Below are positions 44,164-53,203 of a DNA stretch of 64,000 bases, in pieces. The stretch lies in the NCBI GenBank assembly GCA_021372575.1, contig JAJFUE010000086.1:1-64000 (forward strand). The letters run 5' to 3'. The stretch comes from a bacterium (GTDB lineage: Bacteria; Sumerlaeota; Sumerlaeia; MVZB01). Position numbers and translations under genes: made by a program. The notes under the pieces are model-generated. The model ran no database searches, was not told the DNA's origin, and was given only the letters and a program-made list of their open reading frames with translations. Within the stretch, counting starts at the first letter, position 1. The number at the start of each line of letters is the position of its first letter.

Positions 44164-44370
44164 ATTTTTAAATCAGACAAAAATCCGAAATTCGAAACAA
44201 AGTTTTGGAAAATGAAGAAATAAATAAAAATGATTCCGCATCGATTCCATGACAGTAACGAATCTTGTTTACGAAATGATTTACTTGGCGATCGATTATG
44301 AATATTTTTAATCAATTTCCTTAGTTTTTGTTTCGAATTTCGAATTTTTAAATGATTCGAATTTTTCCTT
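44164..44370. repeat. AT-rich spacer with a 16-bp inverted repeat
   Basis: CGAAATTCGAAACAAA (44186-44201) recurs in reverse complement at 44327-44342, with further TTTTTAAAT and AAATTCGAA elements on both sides. The stretch is markedly AT-rich for this genome and has no gene. Confidence 0.65.
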
Positions 44371-44390
44371 TTTAATTGAAGGGGCAAGTC

Positions 44391-45932
44391 ATGAAGCTCT
44401 TAACGGCCGAACAGATGCGGCGGGTCGATGAGATCACGATTCGCGAGCGCGGCGTGCCGGGGTCGGTGCTGATGGATCGCGCCGGAAAGGCCGTGGCCCG
44501 CGAGGCGCTCGAGCGCTTCCGCCCCGATTCGGTCGCGATTGTCACCGGCAAGGGCAACAACGCCGGCGACGGCTTCGTCGTGGCGCGCGAGCTCGCCGCA
44601 GCCGGCGTCTCCGTCTCGCTCTACATGCTCGCTCCGGCCTCGGAGCTGGGCGGCGACGCGCTGGGCGCCTACAACGACATGACCGGCGGCATGACCCTGC
44701 GCGAGCAACCTTCGGCCGGCGATCTTCGCGCCGCCCTGCCCCACCACGACCTCGTCATCGACGCGATCTTCGGCACCGGCACGCGCGGCGGCGTCAGCGG
44801 CCCGTGGGCCGACGCCATCGAGGCGATCAACGCCAGTGGCACGCGCGTGCTCTCGATCGACATCCCGTCGGGCCTGCCGTGCGAACCGCCGGCCCCGGAA
44901 AGCACGTGGGGGCCGGCCGTGCGCGCCGATCTCACCGTGACGATCGGCCGGCCGAAGCTCTCGATGGCGGTCGAGCCCGGCATCACGCACACCGGACGCG
45001 TTGTTGTCGCCGATATCGGCTTCCCGTCCGAACTGCTCGACGACCCGGCGGTCACAACGAACCTCATCACGATCGAAGAAGCGCGCGCGATGCTGCCGCC
45101 GCGCCCGGCGGACGGCCACAAGGGCACGTTCGGCAGCGTCCTCATCCTGGCCGGCAGCGAAGGGATGACCGGGGCGGCGGTGATGGCGTCCATCGCTGCG
45201 GCGCGCTCCGGCGCCGGACTCGTCTATGTCGGCTACCCGTCGCCGCTCGGCACGGTAATGGAGGGCCGGCTGCTGGAGCCGGTCAAGCGTCCGCTCGGCG
45301 GGGCGCAGCCATGGTTCGGCCCCGATCACGTCGAAGCGGCGATCAAGGCCGCCGAGGACGTCGATGCCGTTGCGATCGGCCCCGGGATCGGCCATCGCGA
45401 ACAGACGGCCGAATTCTTGACGGCCGTGATGAACCGCATCAACAAGCCGCTGGTGCTGGACGCGTCGGCGCTCACGATCCTCGCCGATCGCATCGATCTG
45501 CTTGGCGGGCGCCCCGCGCCGACGATCCTCACGCCGCACCCCGTCGAGGCGGCCCGCCTGCTCGGCAAAAGCGTCGGCGAGATTCAGTCCAGCCGCCTCG
45601 ACTCGTTCCTCGAGTTCTGCGCGCGCTGGAAGTGCATCGTCGCGCTCAAGGGGGCGCAAACGGTCATCGCCGACCCGCAGGGCCAGCGCTGGGTCAATCA
45701 CTCCGGCAACACGGGGCTGGCCAAGGGCGGCAGCGGCGACGTGCTCACAGGGCTGATCGCCGGGCTCATCGCGCAGTCGATGCCGCCGCTCGACGCGTCG
45801 CGGCTGGGCGTGTTCGTCCACGGCTACACGGCCGACCTGCTCGCCGAGCGCATGAGCGTCCGCGCCATGCTGGCAAGCGACCTCATCGCCGCCCTCGGCG
45901 AAGCATGGCTGAGGCTGGAGCGCGGAAAATAA
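44391..45932 (+). CDS. nnr: Bifunctional NAD(P)H-hydrate repair enzyme (epimerase and dehydratase)
   Basis: The 513-residue protein joins two domains. The N-terminal epimerase (NnrE, about 1-215) has GKGNNAGDGFVVARELA and DAIFGTGTRGG. The C-terminal ADP/ATP-dependent dehydratase (NnrD, about 225-510) has HKGTFGSVLILAGSEGMTGAAVMA, PHPVEAARLL and the ribokinase-type motif GNTGLAKGGSGDVLTGLIAG. Together they convert damaged NAD(P)HX back to NAD(P)H. ATG 44391 has GAAGGGG upstream. The gene is followed by a convergent membrane protein 23 bases away. Confidence 0.95.
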   Translation: MKLLTAEQMRRVDEITIRERGVPGSVLMDRAGKAVAREALERFRPDSVAIVTGKGNNAGDGFVVARELAAAGVSVSLYMLAPASELGGDALGAYNDMTGGMTLREQPSAGDLRAALPHHDLVIDAIFGTGTRGGVSGPWADAIEAINASGTRVLSIDIPSGLPCEPPAPESTWGPAVRADLTVTIGRPKLSMAVEPGITHTGRVVVADIGFPSELLDDPAVTTNLITIEEARAMLPPRPADGHKGTFGSVLILAGSEGMTGAAVMASIAAARSGAGLVYVGYPSPLGTVMEGRLLEPVKRPLGGAQPWFGPDHVEAAIKAAEDVDAVAIGPGIGHREQTAEFLTAVMNRINKPLVLDASALTILADRIDLLGGRPAPTILTPHPVEAARLLGKSVGEIQSSRLDSFLEFCARWKCIVALKGAQTVIADPQGQRWVNHSGNTGLAKGGSGDVLTGLIAGLIAQSMPPLDASRLGVFVHGYTADLLAERMSVRAMLASDLIAALGEAWLRLERGK

Positions 45933-45955
45933 AAACCATTGTGATCATACTGCCG

Positions 45956-47410
45956 TCATTTTTGTTTTTTGCGTAACATAGCCGGCATGATAAAAATGGC
46001 TGTAATCAAGATAATTTGCAACGTGAACAAAATGGTTATGCCGGTCAGCGGCGGAAATGTTTTCTTGACCTGAAACAGCATCACCGACAGCGGACTGACC
46101 GGCTGCTGTGTCACTGATTCGTAAATATATTTTGGAAGATTCAACGTGACCATGTTGAGCTGATTCACGATCAAGGAGTATCCGACCAGAATCCAGAACG
46201 GAATCCGAAGTCGCTGATCGTAGGGATAGGCCAGAATGGTCATGAACGGAATCGCGGCAAGGAAAAACCGCGGGCCGTATGCAGTCATGTAACTGATCCA
46301 TGGAACGGAAACAAAATAACAAAACGCGAGAAAAATGATGGACATGGAGCAAAGGACAAAAATCAACCGCTCCTCGGATTCATAATTTCGCTCCTGTCGA
46401 TATTTCTTATAAATGAACCACGCTCCGAACGGGAACAGGAACAGGAACGGCATGAGTGTCAGGCTGCCCTCATACGGATTGAAAAAAAACGCGAAAATTC
46501 GATCCGGGCGAAACAAGCTGATGCCCAGAAAACCCTTGGTATGCAGAATGTTTTGAGCGGCCCGGTAGCCATACGGGGTTTTCAACGGCCCACCGAAACA
46601 GGCCCAGTGATACGCGAACATCGCGAGCACCGGCATTATATACGCTATCGCGACGGCAATAATTCGGCCTCCCTGCTGACCATTGCGCCAGAGCCGAATC
46701 ATCGCAAAAGAAGTCAGAATCCCACCATAAACGAGAAACGGATAATCGATTGTTCCGCTCAGGCCGGAAAAAAACATCCCGCAGATCAGCGACAAGATTT
46801 GCGGCGGCTTGACGAGCAACAGGTATGCTGCAATCAGAAGGAACAGGGTGGCGATCGATTGGGTGTAATACGAATTGTGATAGAAAATCATGACCGTCGC
46901 AAAGCAATAAACAATGCCCGTCTGCAACGCAATGATTTTGTCACCGGACACAAACAGCGCAATGCGGGTCACGAGCCAGAACGCAAGCGCGCCGCCGAGA
47001 TAACCGAACACGAGCGACATTAGGGCGCTGGCGAGCGTTTGCCGGGAGTAGTACGGATTCACTTTTGATGAATAGGTGATAAGCCCTTTGCCTTCTACCT
47101 TGCGGTCGATTCTCTGCTGGATCGAATTGGGAGTGATGCTCCAAATCGCCTTGGCGATCACATAGAGAGGAATCGCGACGATGGAGGAGCCCGGGGCCAT
47201 CCCCGAATAATAATTGCCGTCCTTGAGCGCAATATCGGGGCTGTTGAAATAGTAAGGATTGATATCGAAACGGCCAAATTCAACGATCGACGTCGTCAAA
47301 TCGATCACCGCGTTTTGCATGTTGCCGCCATACAGTGTTGGTGACCGAAAGAGAAAACCCGAAAGAACAATATAGATCATGACCTGAGCAGTGTTAATCT
47401 TTCGCCACAT
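45956..47410 (-). CDS. Polytopic membrane protein, GT-C glycosyltransferase-like
   Basis: The 484-residue protein has about ten to eleven membrane helices spread along its length. The first extracytoplasmic loop contains DINPYYFNSPDIALKDGNYYSGMAPGSS, with acidic residues placed as in GT-C enzymes of the ArnT/PMT type that use polyprenyl-linked sugars. The assignment to a named family is not certain. Its GC content is lower than its neighbours. ATG 47410 has GGAG 9 bases upstream; a TTG at 47425 is an alternative. It converges with nnr and diverges from the GT2 gene. Confidence 0.7.
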   Translation of the reverse strand: MWRKINTAQVMIYIVLSGFLFRSPTLYGGNMQNAVIDLTTSIVEFGRFDINPYYFNSPDIALKDGNYYSGMAPGSSIVAIPLYVIAKAIWSITPNSIQQRIDRKVEGKGLITYSSKVNPYYSRQTLASALMSLVFGYLGGALAFWLVTRIALFVSGDKIIALQTGIVYCFATVMIFYHNSYYTQSIATLFLLIAAYLLLVKPPQILSLICGMFFSGLSGTIDYPFLVYGGILTSFAMIRLWRNGQQGGRIIAVAIAYIMPVLAMFAYHWACFGGPLKTPYGYRAAQNILHTKGFLGISLFRPDRIFAFFFNPYEGSLTLMPFLFLFPFGAWFIYKKYRQERNYESEERLIFVLCSMSIIFLAFCYFVSVPWISYMTAYGPRFFLAAIPFMTILAYPYDQRLRIPFWILVGYSLIVNQLNMVTLNLPKYIYESVTQQPVSPLSVMLFQVKKTFPPLTGITILFTLQIILITAIFIMPAMLRKKQK

Positions 47411-47575
47411 ATACCAATTCTCCAACCTTTGTCACCCAACGGGGGCGACCACACTTATACGTCATGTTGAGTGGGTGAACAATTAAAAACCGGGCCAAAA
47501 GGCGGTAGCTTATCGAAATCACTTTAACCGCAAGCCAAGCTTCAGTAGGCTAAGATCTCCCGGGGGGAGGCTCGG

Positions 47576-48271
47576 GTGAGCGCTATGAACACGCCACAAA
47601 CCAGTTCTTCCATCGCCGTCGTCGTCTCCGCTTACAATGAAAGCGCCGTGATCGCCGGCGTGCTTCAGGAAATCCTAAACCTCGGTCACCAGGTCGTGGT
47701 CGTCGATGACGGCTCGCGCGACGCGACCTATGAAATTTGCACGAAGCTGCCGGTGCACCTGCTGCGCCACCCGATCAACCTCGGCGCGGGCGCGGCATTC
47801 CAGACCGGCATCGAATACGCCGTCACGCTGCCCGGTGTCGAGGCGATCGTGAGCATGGACGGCGACGGCCAGCACCTCGCGAGCGAAATCGCGCCCTTGG
47901 CCGCGCCGGTCATCGCCGGCGAAGTCGAGGTGGCGCTCGGATCGCGCTTCATGGGCATCGCGTCGGAACGCATGCCCAAATCCAAGCGGCTCCTGCTGCT
48001 CATGGCGGCGTGGTTCACGCGCCTGACGACCGGCGTTTCGGCGAGCGATCCGCACAACGGCATGCGCGCGATGTCGCGCCGCGCCGCCTCCAACATTCAC
48101 CTGACCCAGAACGGCTACGCGTTTTGCTCGGAAATCATCTACTGGCTCGGCCACTCGGGCCTGTCATGGCGCGAAGTGCCAATCAAGGTCCGCTACACCG
48201 ATTACAGCATGAGCAAGGGCCAGTCGATGCTGAACATGTTCAACATTCTTTTGGATCTGCTCTTCAGGTAG
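47576..48271 (+). CDS. Family 2 glycosyltransferase (polyprenyl-phosphate type)
   Basis: The 231-residue protein has the GT-A fold of DPM1/DPG-synthase-like enzymes: VVVSAYNESAVI, VVVDDGSRDATYE, HPINLGAGAAFQTGIEYA, MDGDGQHLASEI with the DxD, and GSRFMG. It lacks membrane helices of its own. The usual product is a polyprenyl-phosphate sugar, which could feed GT-C enzymes such as the one upstream. GTG 47576 is preferred because GGAGG lies 5 bases before it; ATG 47585 is too far. A DUF2304 gene follows after 7 bases, a common pairing. Confidence 0.88.
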   Translation: MSAMNTPQTSSSIAVVVSAYNESAVIAGVLQEILNLGHQVVVVDDGSRDATYEICTKLPVHLLRHPINLGAGAAFQTGIEYAVTLPGVEAIVSMDGDGQHLASEIAPLAAPVIAGEVEVALGSRFMGIASERMPKSKRLLLLMAAWFTRLTTGVSASDPHNGMRAMSRRAASNIHLTQNGYAFCSEIIYWLGHSGLSWREVPIKVRYTDYSMSKGQSMLNMFNILLDLLFR

Positions 48272-48278
48272 GAACGCA

Positions 48279-48641
48279 ATGGGCGGAATACTCATTAAAC
48301 TCATTCTGATCCTGCTGCTGCTGGTGCTGTATCAGGTCTATCGGTCGGGCAGCGCCGGCCGGCGCGCAATGGGGCGGTTCATGCCCCTGATCGCGTTGGC
48401 GCTGGCCGCTATCGCCGTTATTTTCCCGGACCTGACACAAGACCTCGCCCGGCTCGTCGGCGTGACCTATGGCGCCAACCTGATCGTCTATCTGTCCATC
48501 ATGGGCCTGCTGCTGATGGTTGTCGCGATGCGAGGCGCGCTCACGAAGCAAGCCCGCGACATCACACTATTGGCCCGCAAGATCGCAATCGACGAAGCCC
48601 GACCAGCGTCACATAAAAAAACAGAATCGAACCAAGCATAA
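48279..48641 (+). CDS. DUF2304 membrane protein
   Basis: The 120-residue protein has three membrane helices (about 5-21, 33-51, 65-86) and a charged C-terminal tail with a predicted helix. DUF2304 proteins typically sit beside GT2 polyprenyl-phosphate glycosyltransferases, as here, and may anchor them at the membrane or help flip the product; the role is not proven. The 3' end overlaps a strong hairpin terminator. Confidence 0.82.
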   Translation: MGGILIKLILILLLLVLYQVYRSGSAGRRAMGRFMPLIALALAAIAVIFPDLTQDLARLVGVTYGANLIVYLSIMGLLLMVVAMRGALTKQARDITLLARKIAIDEARPASHKKTESNQA

Positions 48642-48664
48642 AAACCCGGTCCGATTCTGATTTT
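48614..48664. terminator. Bidirectional terminator between DUF2304 and the beta-helix gene
   Basis: CAGAATCGAACC (48622-48633) pairs with GGTCCGATTCTG (48648-48659) with one mismatch. TTTT follows on the plus strand and a run of seven T on the minus strand. The left arm lies inside the DUF2304 coding end. Confidence 0.8.
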
Positions 48665-48700
48665 GGATCCGGCCGATAAAGCCTGATACAAGCAGGTAAA

Positions 48701-49984
48701 TTAATAATAACCACTGCCCGTGTCGGAATGAATATTGGAGATGCCGTTACCTCCGGGGAAAGTAAGATACGCATACCATTTAAGCAAAGACCTGTACTCT
48801 AGTTCGACGCCATATTGGCCGTTGCCATAGATGGCCGGGTAGGGTGTGGGTTGACCGCCCACAAGCACGGCATTGGTCCAGAATTTCAGGCCCTGATACG
48901 AATTGCTGTAATAAGAACCGCCAATGACCCAAACAGTTGAACTCTGAGTCGCCCAAACGCCGTTTTGATTCTGCGTGGCAATGCACGATTCGAGCCAGCC
49001 GTTAACGCCGTAGAATTCAAATCCAGCATAGCCGTTATTGTTGGCGACGCATTGCATATAGTATGCACGCTCGCCCATGCCGTCGAAGAAACCGGATTCA
49101 GAGCAATTTGTGGCTTTGCACTTAAGATAGTCCAAACGGCTCCCGGTTGACCGCACGCCTTGATAACCGGCGTAATCGAAAGTAATCCCCACCGTCTTAA
49201 TCCCATGGCAGTCTAAAATTTCAAGACAGTGTTGGCGGACCTTTTCATGGGTCTGATCGTTGTCCGCTCCGGTGATCCGGACGTTTGGGCTGACCGAAAC
49301 GGTCGGCGTGGTTTGCTCATCGCCCTTCAGCGTCAAATACTTGTTTTTTGTCGCGGTAATGCCGCTGACAACAACCGATTCGCGATAGACGCCATCCGCA
49401 ATGTCAATCGTGGTATTGGCAAACAGGCGGCCCGGAAGCATGTCGATCGCGGCTTGGATCGTCTTTTTGGCCGATGATGCACTGAGTCCGCTGTTGAGAT
49501 CGTTGCCCGTTGAGGCGTTCACATACAGGGTTGTGTCATTCCGGATCTCAGCCACGCCAAGGCGGCGTGGATTAGTTAAACGGCGATCAGGCGTGAGCTG
49601 CTGAAATCCGTGTGTGCCGTCATTGAACCACACACGTATCTTGAGCTCATCGTCGCGATTGAAAATGATCGCCGGAACTTCCGACATCAGGTTGGTGTCG
49701 CCGATCATCACGTCGAACACGCCGCCGGTGGCCGTCACGCCGAACGCCCCCGTCGGCTCGGCGCCGGCCACGCTGCTGCCGTCGTTCGACCACAGACTAT
49801 AGACCGTGCTCGTGCCGGTCGTCGCCAGAATTGCGACTTTCATCTGCCCGGGACCGGTGTATGGATAACCTTGGACCAGCACCCGGCCTTGATAATTGAA
49901 CATGCTGCGGTCGGCAGCAAACGATGCCTGCGCCATCAGCACGATGGTCGCCAAACACAAAACCACACTCGCTAAAAATTTCAT
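48701..49984 (-). CDS. Secreted right-handed beta-helix protein A
   Basis: The 427-residue protein has a signal peptide (about 1-23, LCLATIVLMAQASFA). Next is a conserved module of about 120 residues (FNYQGRVLVQGYPYTGPGQ, TVYSLWSNDGSSVAG, FDVMIGD, VWFNDGTHGFQQLTPDRRLTNPRRLG), then YVNASTGNDLNSGL, typical of the start of pectate-lyase-like parallel beta-helices, and a helix domain with repeated G/N/Y-rich turns. No catalytic triad of a known lyase can be named. The first module resembles N-terminal domains of surface or tail-fibre-like proteins. ATG 49984 (second of two) has AAGGAG at 6 bases. Unlike paralogues B and C it lacks a small partner gene. Confidence 0.8.
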   Translation of the reverse strand: MKFLASVVLCLATIVLMAQASFAADRSMFNYQGRVLVQGYPYTGPGQMKVAILATTGTSTVYSLWSNDGSSVAGAEPTGAFGVTATGGVFDVMIGDTNLMSEVPAIIFNRDDELKIRVWFNDGTHGFQQLTPDRRLTNPRRLGVAEIRNDTTLYVNASTGNDLNSGLSASSAKKTIQAAIDMLPGRLFANTTIDIADGVYRESVVVSGITATKNKYLTLKGDEQTTPTVSVSPNVRITGADNDQTHEKVRQHCLEILDCHGIKTVGITFDYAGYQGVRSTGSRLDYLKCKATNCSESGFFDGMGERAYYMQCVANNNGYAGFEFYGVNGWLESCIATQNQNGVWATQSSTVWVIGGSYYSNSYQGLKFWTNAVLVGGQPTPYPAIYGNGQYGVELEYRSLLKWYAYLTFPGGNGISNIHSDTGSGYY

Positions 49985-50366
49985 CATGCTCTCCTTCCGA
50001 ATGTTTATTCATGGAGTTTGAAATGGTGCCGCCCGTGTATGACCCCAAATGGCAAAAAGGGGGAGTGATATATTCCCGGAGCAAGTCACTATTTTTCGAG
50101 ATTTATAAACGGCCCGATTACGTCTTCGGCGCTTGAATTGCCAAGTCGAAACACCTACCCCGCTGCACGGAATACGGTTGTATCGACGCAAGAAAAAATC
50201 GGACCGGTAGTAAATTCTCGCCCGAGCGACATCTCGCTGCCGGCTCGCAAGATTACAATTGAAAAAGCCCGGCTTCTACAAAAAACGAAAACGGACCAAG
50301 TATAATCGCCTGGTCCGTTTCGATCAACAACTCAATGACTCAACTCAATGACTCGATGGATGATCT
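49985..50366. other. Spacer between beta-helix genes A and B
   Basis: This 382-base spacer holds the terminator of gene B (50279-50320) and an AT-rich stretch near 50070-50115. I see no small secreted protein gene and no copy of the TTGACA-N16-CATAAT promoter found upstream of B and C. Confidence 0.5.
50279..50320 (-). terminator. Rho-independent terminator of beta-helix gene B
   Basis: A perfect 10-bp stem AAACGGACCA/TGGTCCGTTT with a 12-base loop is followed on the minus strand by TCGTTTTTT. Stem and loop (GGACCAAGTATAA) resemble the terminator at 48614-48664 (GAACCAAGCATAA), so both may descend from one element. Confidence 0.82.
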
Positions 50367-51530
50367 CTAGTTATACATGGCGCTGCCGGACATAATGTCC
50401 GTATTCGTACCGTTCCCGGTAATCGTAACGCCTGAACTAGGGGCCATCGCCGCCTGATAACGGGACAAAATTCCATAGCTAGTGTTGTTTCTGAGAATCG
50501 AGGACACAAAGCACACGTTCGAATTCCAGTAAGCCAGCAAGCCGGTCCCATTACCTTCGGCAATCGAAGAACCCATCGTCATTGTACTGGATGCTTCCAC
50601 CTGGAATCCTCTGCCGTTTGCTGTGGCATAGCAATAATCGACGATCATAAACGAATTGTGCTGCGCCCAGAAGCCAGCCAACGAATTACCGGACGCCCTG
50701 CAGCGGCGGCAAGTGATCTCGGCGCCGTCGGCCTCTAAACCGGCATAGCCGCCCGTGACCGCAACACCCTCCAATCGAATATTCATCGATTCGGCAATGC
50801 TGATTCCCGTTCCGCCATTTCCATTGACTGTAACGTCAAGAGCCTGACCTTGAGTAGGATTGTGAATCTTGTCGCCCGAGATCACCAGCGTGTTGTGAAT
50901 GTCAGCGAAACCCCTGATGTAGAAAGGAGTATAAGTGCCTGCGGCCAGCGTGACCGTTGTATTCGCGTAGATTGAGCGTGGAAGCATATCGAGTGCGGCC
51001 CCCACCGTGCGCTTCGCGGTTTTCGTGGTCAAGCCATCGTTCATGTCGTCGCCATCTATCGAACTGACGAAAATGACGAGCGGCGATTTGACCCGGGTCA
51101 ATCCCAGCCGGCGCGGGTTGGTGATCCTGCGGTCGGGAGTGAGCTGCTGGAAGCCGTGCGTGCCGTCATTGAACCACACGCGCACCTTGAGCTCATCATC
51201 TCGGTTGAAGATGATCGCCGGGATTTCCTGCATCAGGTCGCTGTCGCCCAGCATCACGTCGAACACGCCGCCGGTGGCCGTCACGCCGAACGCCCCCGTC
51301 GGCTCGGCGCCGGCCACGCTGCTGCCGTCGTTCGACCACAGACTATAGACCGTACTCGTGCCGGTCGTCGCCAGAATTGCGACTTTCATCTGCCCCGGAC
51401 CCGTGTACGGGAACCCCTGGACCAGCACCCGGCCCTGATAATTGAATTGGCTGCCGTCGCCCGCGAATGCGGACAACCCGAACATCAGAAACATCGCCAG
51501 AAAGCCAAGAAGCCTTGTTGAACCTTTCAT
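50367..51530 (-). CDS. Secreted right-handed beta-helix protein B
   Basis: The 387-residue protein has a signal peptide (about 1-23, LLGFLAMFLMFGLSAFA), the same N-terminal module as A (FNYQGRVLVQGFPYTG to TNPRRLG), the FVSSIDGDDMNDGL linker and a parallel beta-helix. Its last 50 residues (ILRNNTSYGILSRY, GVTITGNGT) match protein C. GGAGGA lies 8 bases before ATG 51530. It is 20 bases downstream of the small secreted protein gene, in one operon, and ends at a strong terminator. Cell-surface or extracellular function is inferred from the signal peptide and fold only. Confidence 0.82.
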   Translation of the reverse strand: MKGSTRLLGFLAMFLMFGLSAFAGDGSQFNYQGRVLVQGFPYTGPGQMKVAILATTGTSTVYSLWSNDGSSVAGAEPTGAFGVTATGGVFDVMLGDSDLMQEIPAIIFNRDDELKVRVWFNDGTHGFQQLTPDRRITNPRRLGLTRVKSPLVIFVSSIDGDDMNDGLTTKTAKRTVGAALDMLPRSIYANTTVTLAAGTYTPFYIRGFADIHNTLVISGDKIHNPTQGQALDVTVNGNGGTGISIAESMNIRLEGVAVTGGYAGLEADGAEITCRRCRASGNSLAGFWAQHNSFMIVDYCYATANGRGFQVEASSTMTMGSSIAEGNGTGLLAYWNSNVCFVSSILRNNTSYGILSRYQAAMAPSSGVTITGNGTNTDIMSGSAMYN

Positions 51531-51550
51531 CTGCATCTTCCTCCGTATCA

Positions 51551-51829
51551 TTATTGATAGAGAATCCAATTTTGCGCCGCCGTGTGCGGAGCCGGCCAGC
51601 GAATGATCGAAGCGATGTCGTAGGTCTGGCTCGAAGTCAGACTCAGCCCCTGAAGGTCGCCCCCGAGAATGTCCTCTTCCAGATTGCTTCCAATGACCAC
51701 CGGTCCTCCGGAAAGATCGAGCATCGCATATTCGACCGAATAGTCACCGGCGGCCGCCAGATTCGTCGCGAACGCGATCGCTCCGATGAAGGCAACAATA
51801 AGAATGATGAGCTTTGCGCAGTTTTTCAT
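51551..51829 (-). CDS. Small secreted protein, partner of beta-helix B
   Basis: The 92-residue protein has a signal peptide (about 1-27, LIILIVAFIGAIAFATNLAAA) and a short mature part: YSVEYAMLDLSGG, EEDILGGDLQGLSLTSS, YDIASIIRWP, and a C-terminal AAQNWILYQ. It is a clear paralogue of the small protein at 53204. I know no family for it. There are no cysteines in the mature part. A GGAGG lies 7 bases upstream of ATG 51829, and a strong promoter lies about 45 bases upstream. Confidence 0.82.
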   Translation of the reverse strand: MKNCAKLIILIVAFIGAIAFATNLAAAGDYSVEYAMLDLSGGPVVIGSNLEEDILGGDLQGLSLTSSQTYDIASIIRWPAPHTAAQNWILYQ

Positions 51830-51869
51830 CTGATCCTCCACCAGATTGTCGGGATTCAACTCGCGCGTT

Positions 51870-51897
51870 ATTATGTCTATTATGTCGCCATTGTCAA
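51870..51897 (-). promoter_or_regulatory. Sigma-70 promoter of the B cassette
   Basis: TTGACA (51897-51892), 16 bases, CATAAT (51875-51870) on the minus strand. A second GACATAATA lies inside the spacer. Nearly the same promoter, with matching flanks (TTGACAATGnCGACA), lies upstream of the C cassette. Confidence 0.8.
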
Positions 51898-51972
51898 GGA
51901 CGAATTACAGTCTTTCGAAGTAAAAAATATAACATAATCATTATATGCCATTATTAAGGATGCCCAACTCAT

Positions 51973-51999
51973 CATAACCGGCCCGGCCCGATGGTTATG
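51973..51999. repeat. Hairpin after beta-helix gene C
   Basis: CATAACC and GGTTATG form a perfect 7-bp stem around a GC-rich loop, 14 bases after the stop of gene C. No T-run follows, so termination is doubtful. Confidence 0.45.
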
Positions 52000-52012
52000 C
52001 GACAAATCCGAA

Positions 52013-53185
52013 TCAGTATAAACCGCTGCCGGAGGCGCAGTTAACGTCCTGGCCGTTGCCGGTCAGGGTGACGTTGCTCGATGCGGCCATCGCGCAATTG
52101 TAGCGCGACAAAATGCCGAACTGGCTGTTGTTCCGCAGGACGGCCGCGCTGAACGTGACGTTCGAGCACCAATAGCAGAACAGGCCAGTGCCGTTTTTCT
52201 CGGCGATGGAGCCCGCAAGGATGGCGCCGCTGCGATCCTGAATTTGGAACCCTCGCCCGCCGCCCGTCGCCAGGCAATACTCGATTGTCCCCGACGATTG
52301 GTTGTTGAAGTCGATGCCGCCCCAGTAAAAATCAGCCACCTTGCAGCGCCTGATCGTAATCCATGTCGATGCCCCGCTCACTTGGATGCCATCATAGAAG
52401 TTCGTGGTGGAGAACCCGGTGATCGTAACGCTTCTCGAGCCGGCGACGTCGATGCCGACGCCGTCTTTGTTGGGCGCGGTAATGGTCACGTTGAGGCTTT
52501 GGTCAAGCGTTGGATCGTGCGTCGGGTCGCCAAGAATCGCCAAGCCGGCCATCATGTCCTGGAATCCAGACACGTGAAACGGCGCGTATGCGCCTGGCGC
52601 AAGCCTGACCGTCGTCGGCGCGTAAATGCTGCGCGGCAGCATGTCGAGCGCCGCCTGCACGGTGCGCTTGGCCGTGTCGGTGGTCAGGCCATCGTTCATG
52701 TCGTCGCCGTCGCTGGAGTTCACATAGACATCAAGCGGCTCCGTCACCCGGGTCAGCCCCAGCCGGCGCGGGTTGGTGATGCGGCGGTCGGGCGTCAGCT
52801 GCTGGAATCCATGCGTGCCATCGTTGAACCACACGCGGACCTTGAGTTCACCGTTGCGGTTGAAAATAACCGCCGGGATCTTGTTCATCAGGTCTGTGTC
52901 GCCGAGCATGACGTCGAAAACGCCGCCGGTTACTGTGACGCCGAACGAGCCGGCCGGCTCCGAGCCGGCCACGCTGCTGCCGTCATTGGACCACAAGCTA
53001 TAGAGTGTGCTCGTGCCCGTCGTGGCCACGATCGCGACTTTCATCTGGCCCATGCCGCTGTATGGAAAGCCCTGGCTCAGCACGCGACCCTGGTAATTCA
53101 CCATCGCCCCGTCGGAGGCAAACGCCGCCGTTCCCAGAATGAGAAAAGCGACGAGGCAATGAACAACGCGTGATGAGACGCTCAT
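52013..53185 (-). CDS. Secreted right-handed beta-helix protein C
   Basis: The 390-residue protein has a signal peptide (about 1-24, LVAFLILGTAAFA), the shared N-terminal module (VNYQGRVLSQGFPYSG, TLYSLWSNDGSSVAG, VWFNDGTHGFQQLTPDRR), the linker YVNSSDGDDMNDGL and a parallel beta-helix with turns such as SVTITGFSTTNFYDGIQV and CKVADFYWGGIDF. The C-terminal 50 residues match protein B. GGAG lies about 10 bases upstream of ATG 53185. It follows the small secreted protein gene by 18 bases. No catalytic residues can be assigned. Confidence 0.82.
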   Translation of the reverse strand: MSVSSRVVHCLVAFLILGTAAFASDGAMVNYQGRVLSQGFPYSGMGQMKVAIVATTGTSTLYSLWSNDGSSVAGSEPAGSFGVTVTGGVFDVMLGDTDLMNKIPAVIFNRNGELKVRVWFNDGTHGFQQLTPDRRITNPRRLGLTRVTEPLDVYVNSSDGDDMNDGLTTDTAKRTVQAALDMLPRSIYAPTTVRLAPGAYAPFHVSGFQDMMAGLAILGDPTHDPTLDQSLNVTITAPNKDGVGIDVAGSRSVTITGFSTTNFYDGIQVSGASTWITIRRCKVADFYWGGIDFNNQSSGTIEYCLATGGGRGFQIQDRSGAILAGSIAEKNGTGLFCYWCSNVTFSAAVLRNNSQFGILSRYNCAMAASSNVTLTGNGQDVNCASGSGLY

Positions 53186-53203
53186 GGTTGCCCGCTCCTT
53201 TTT

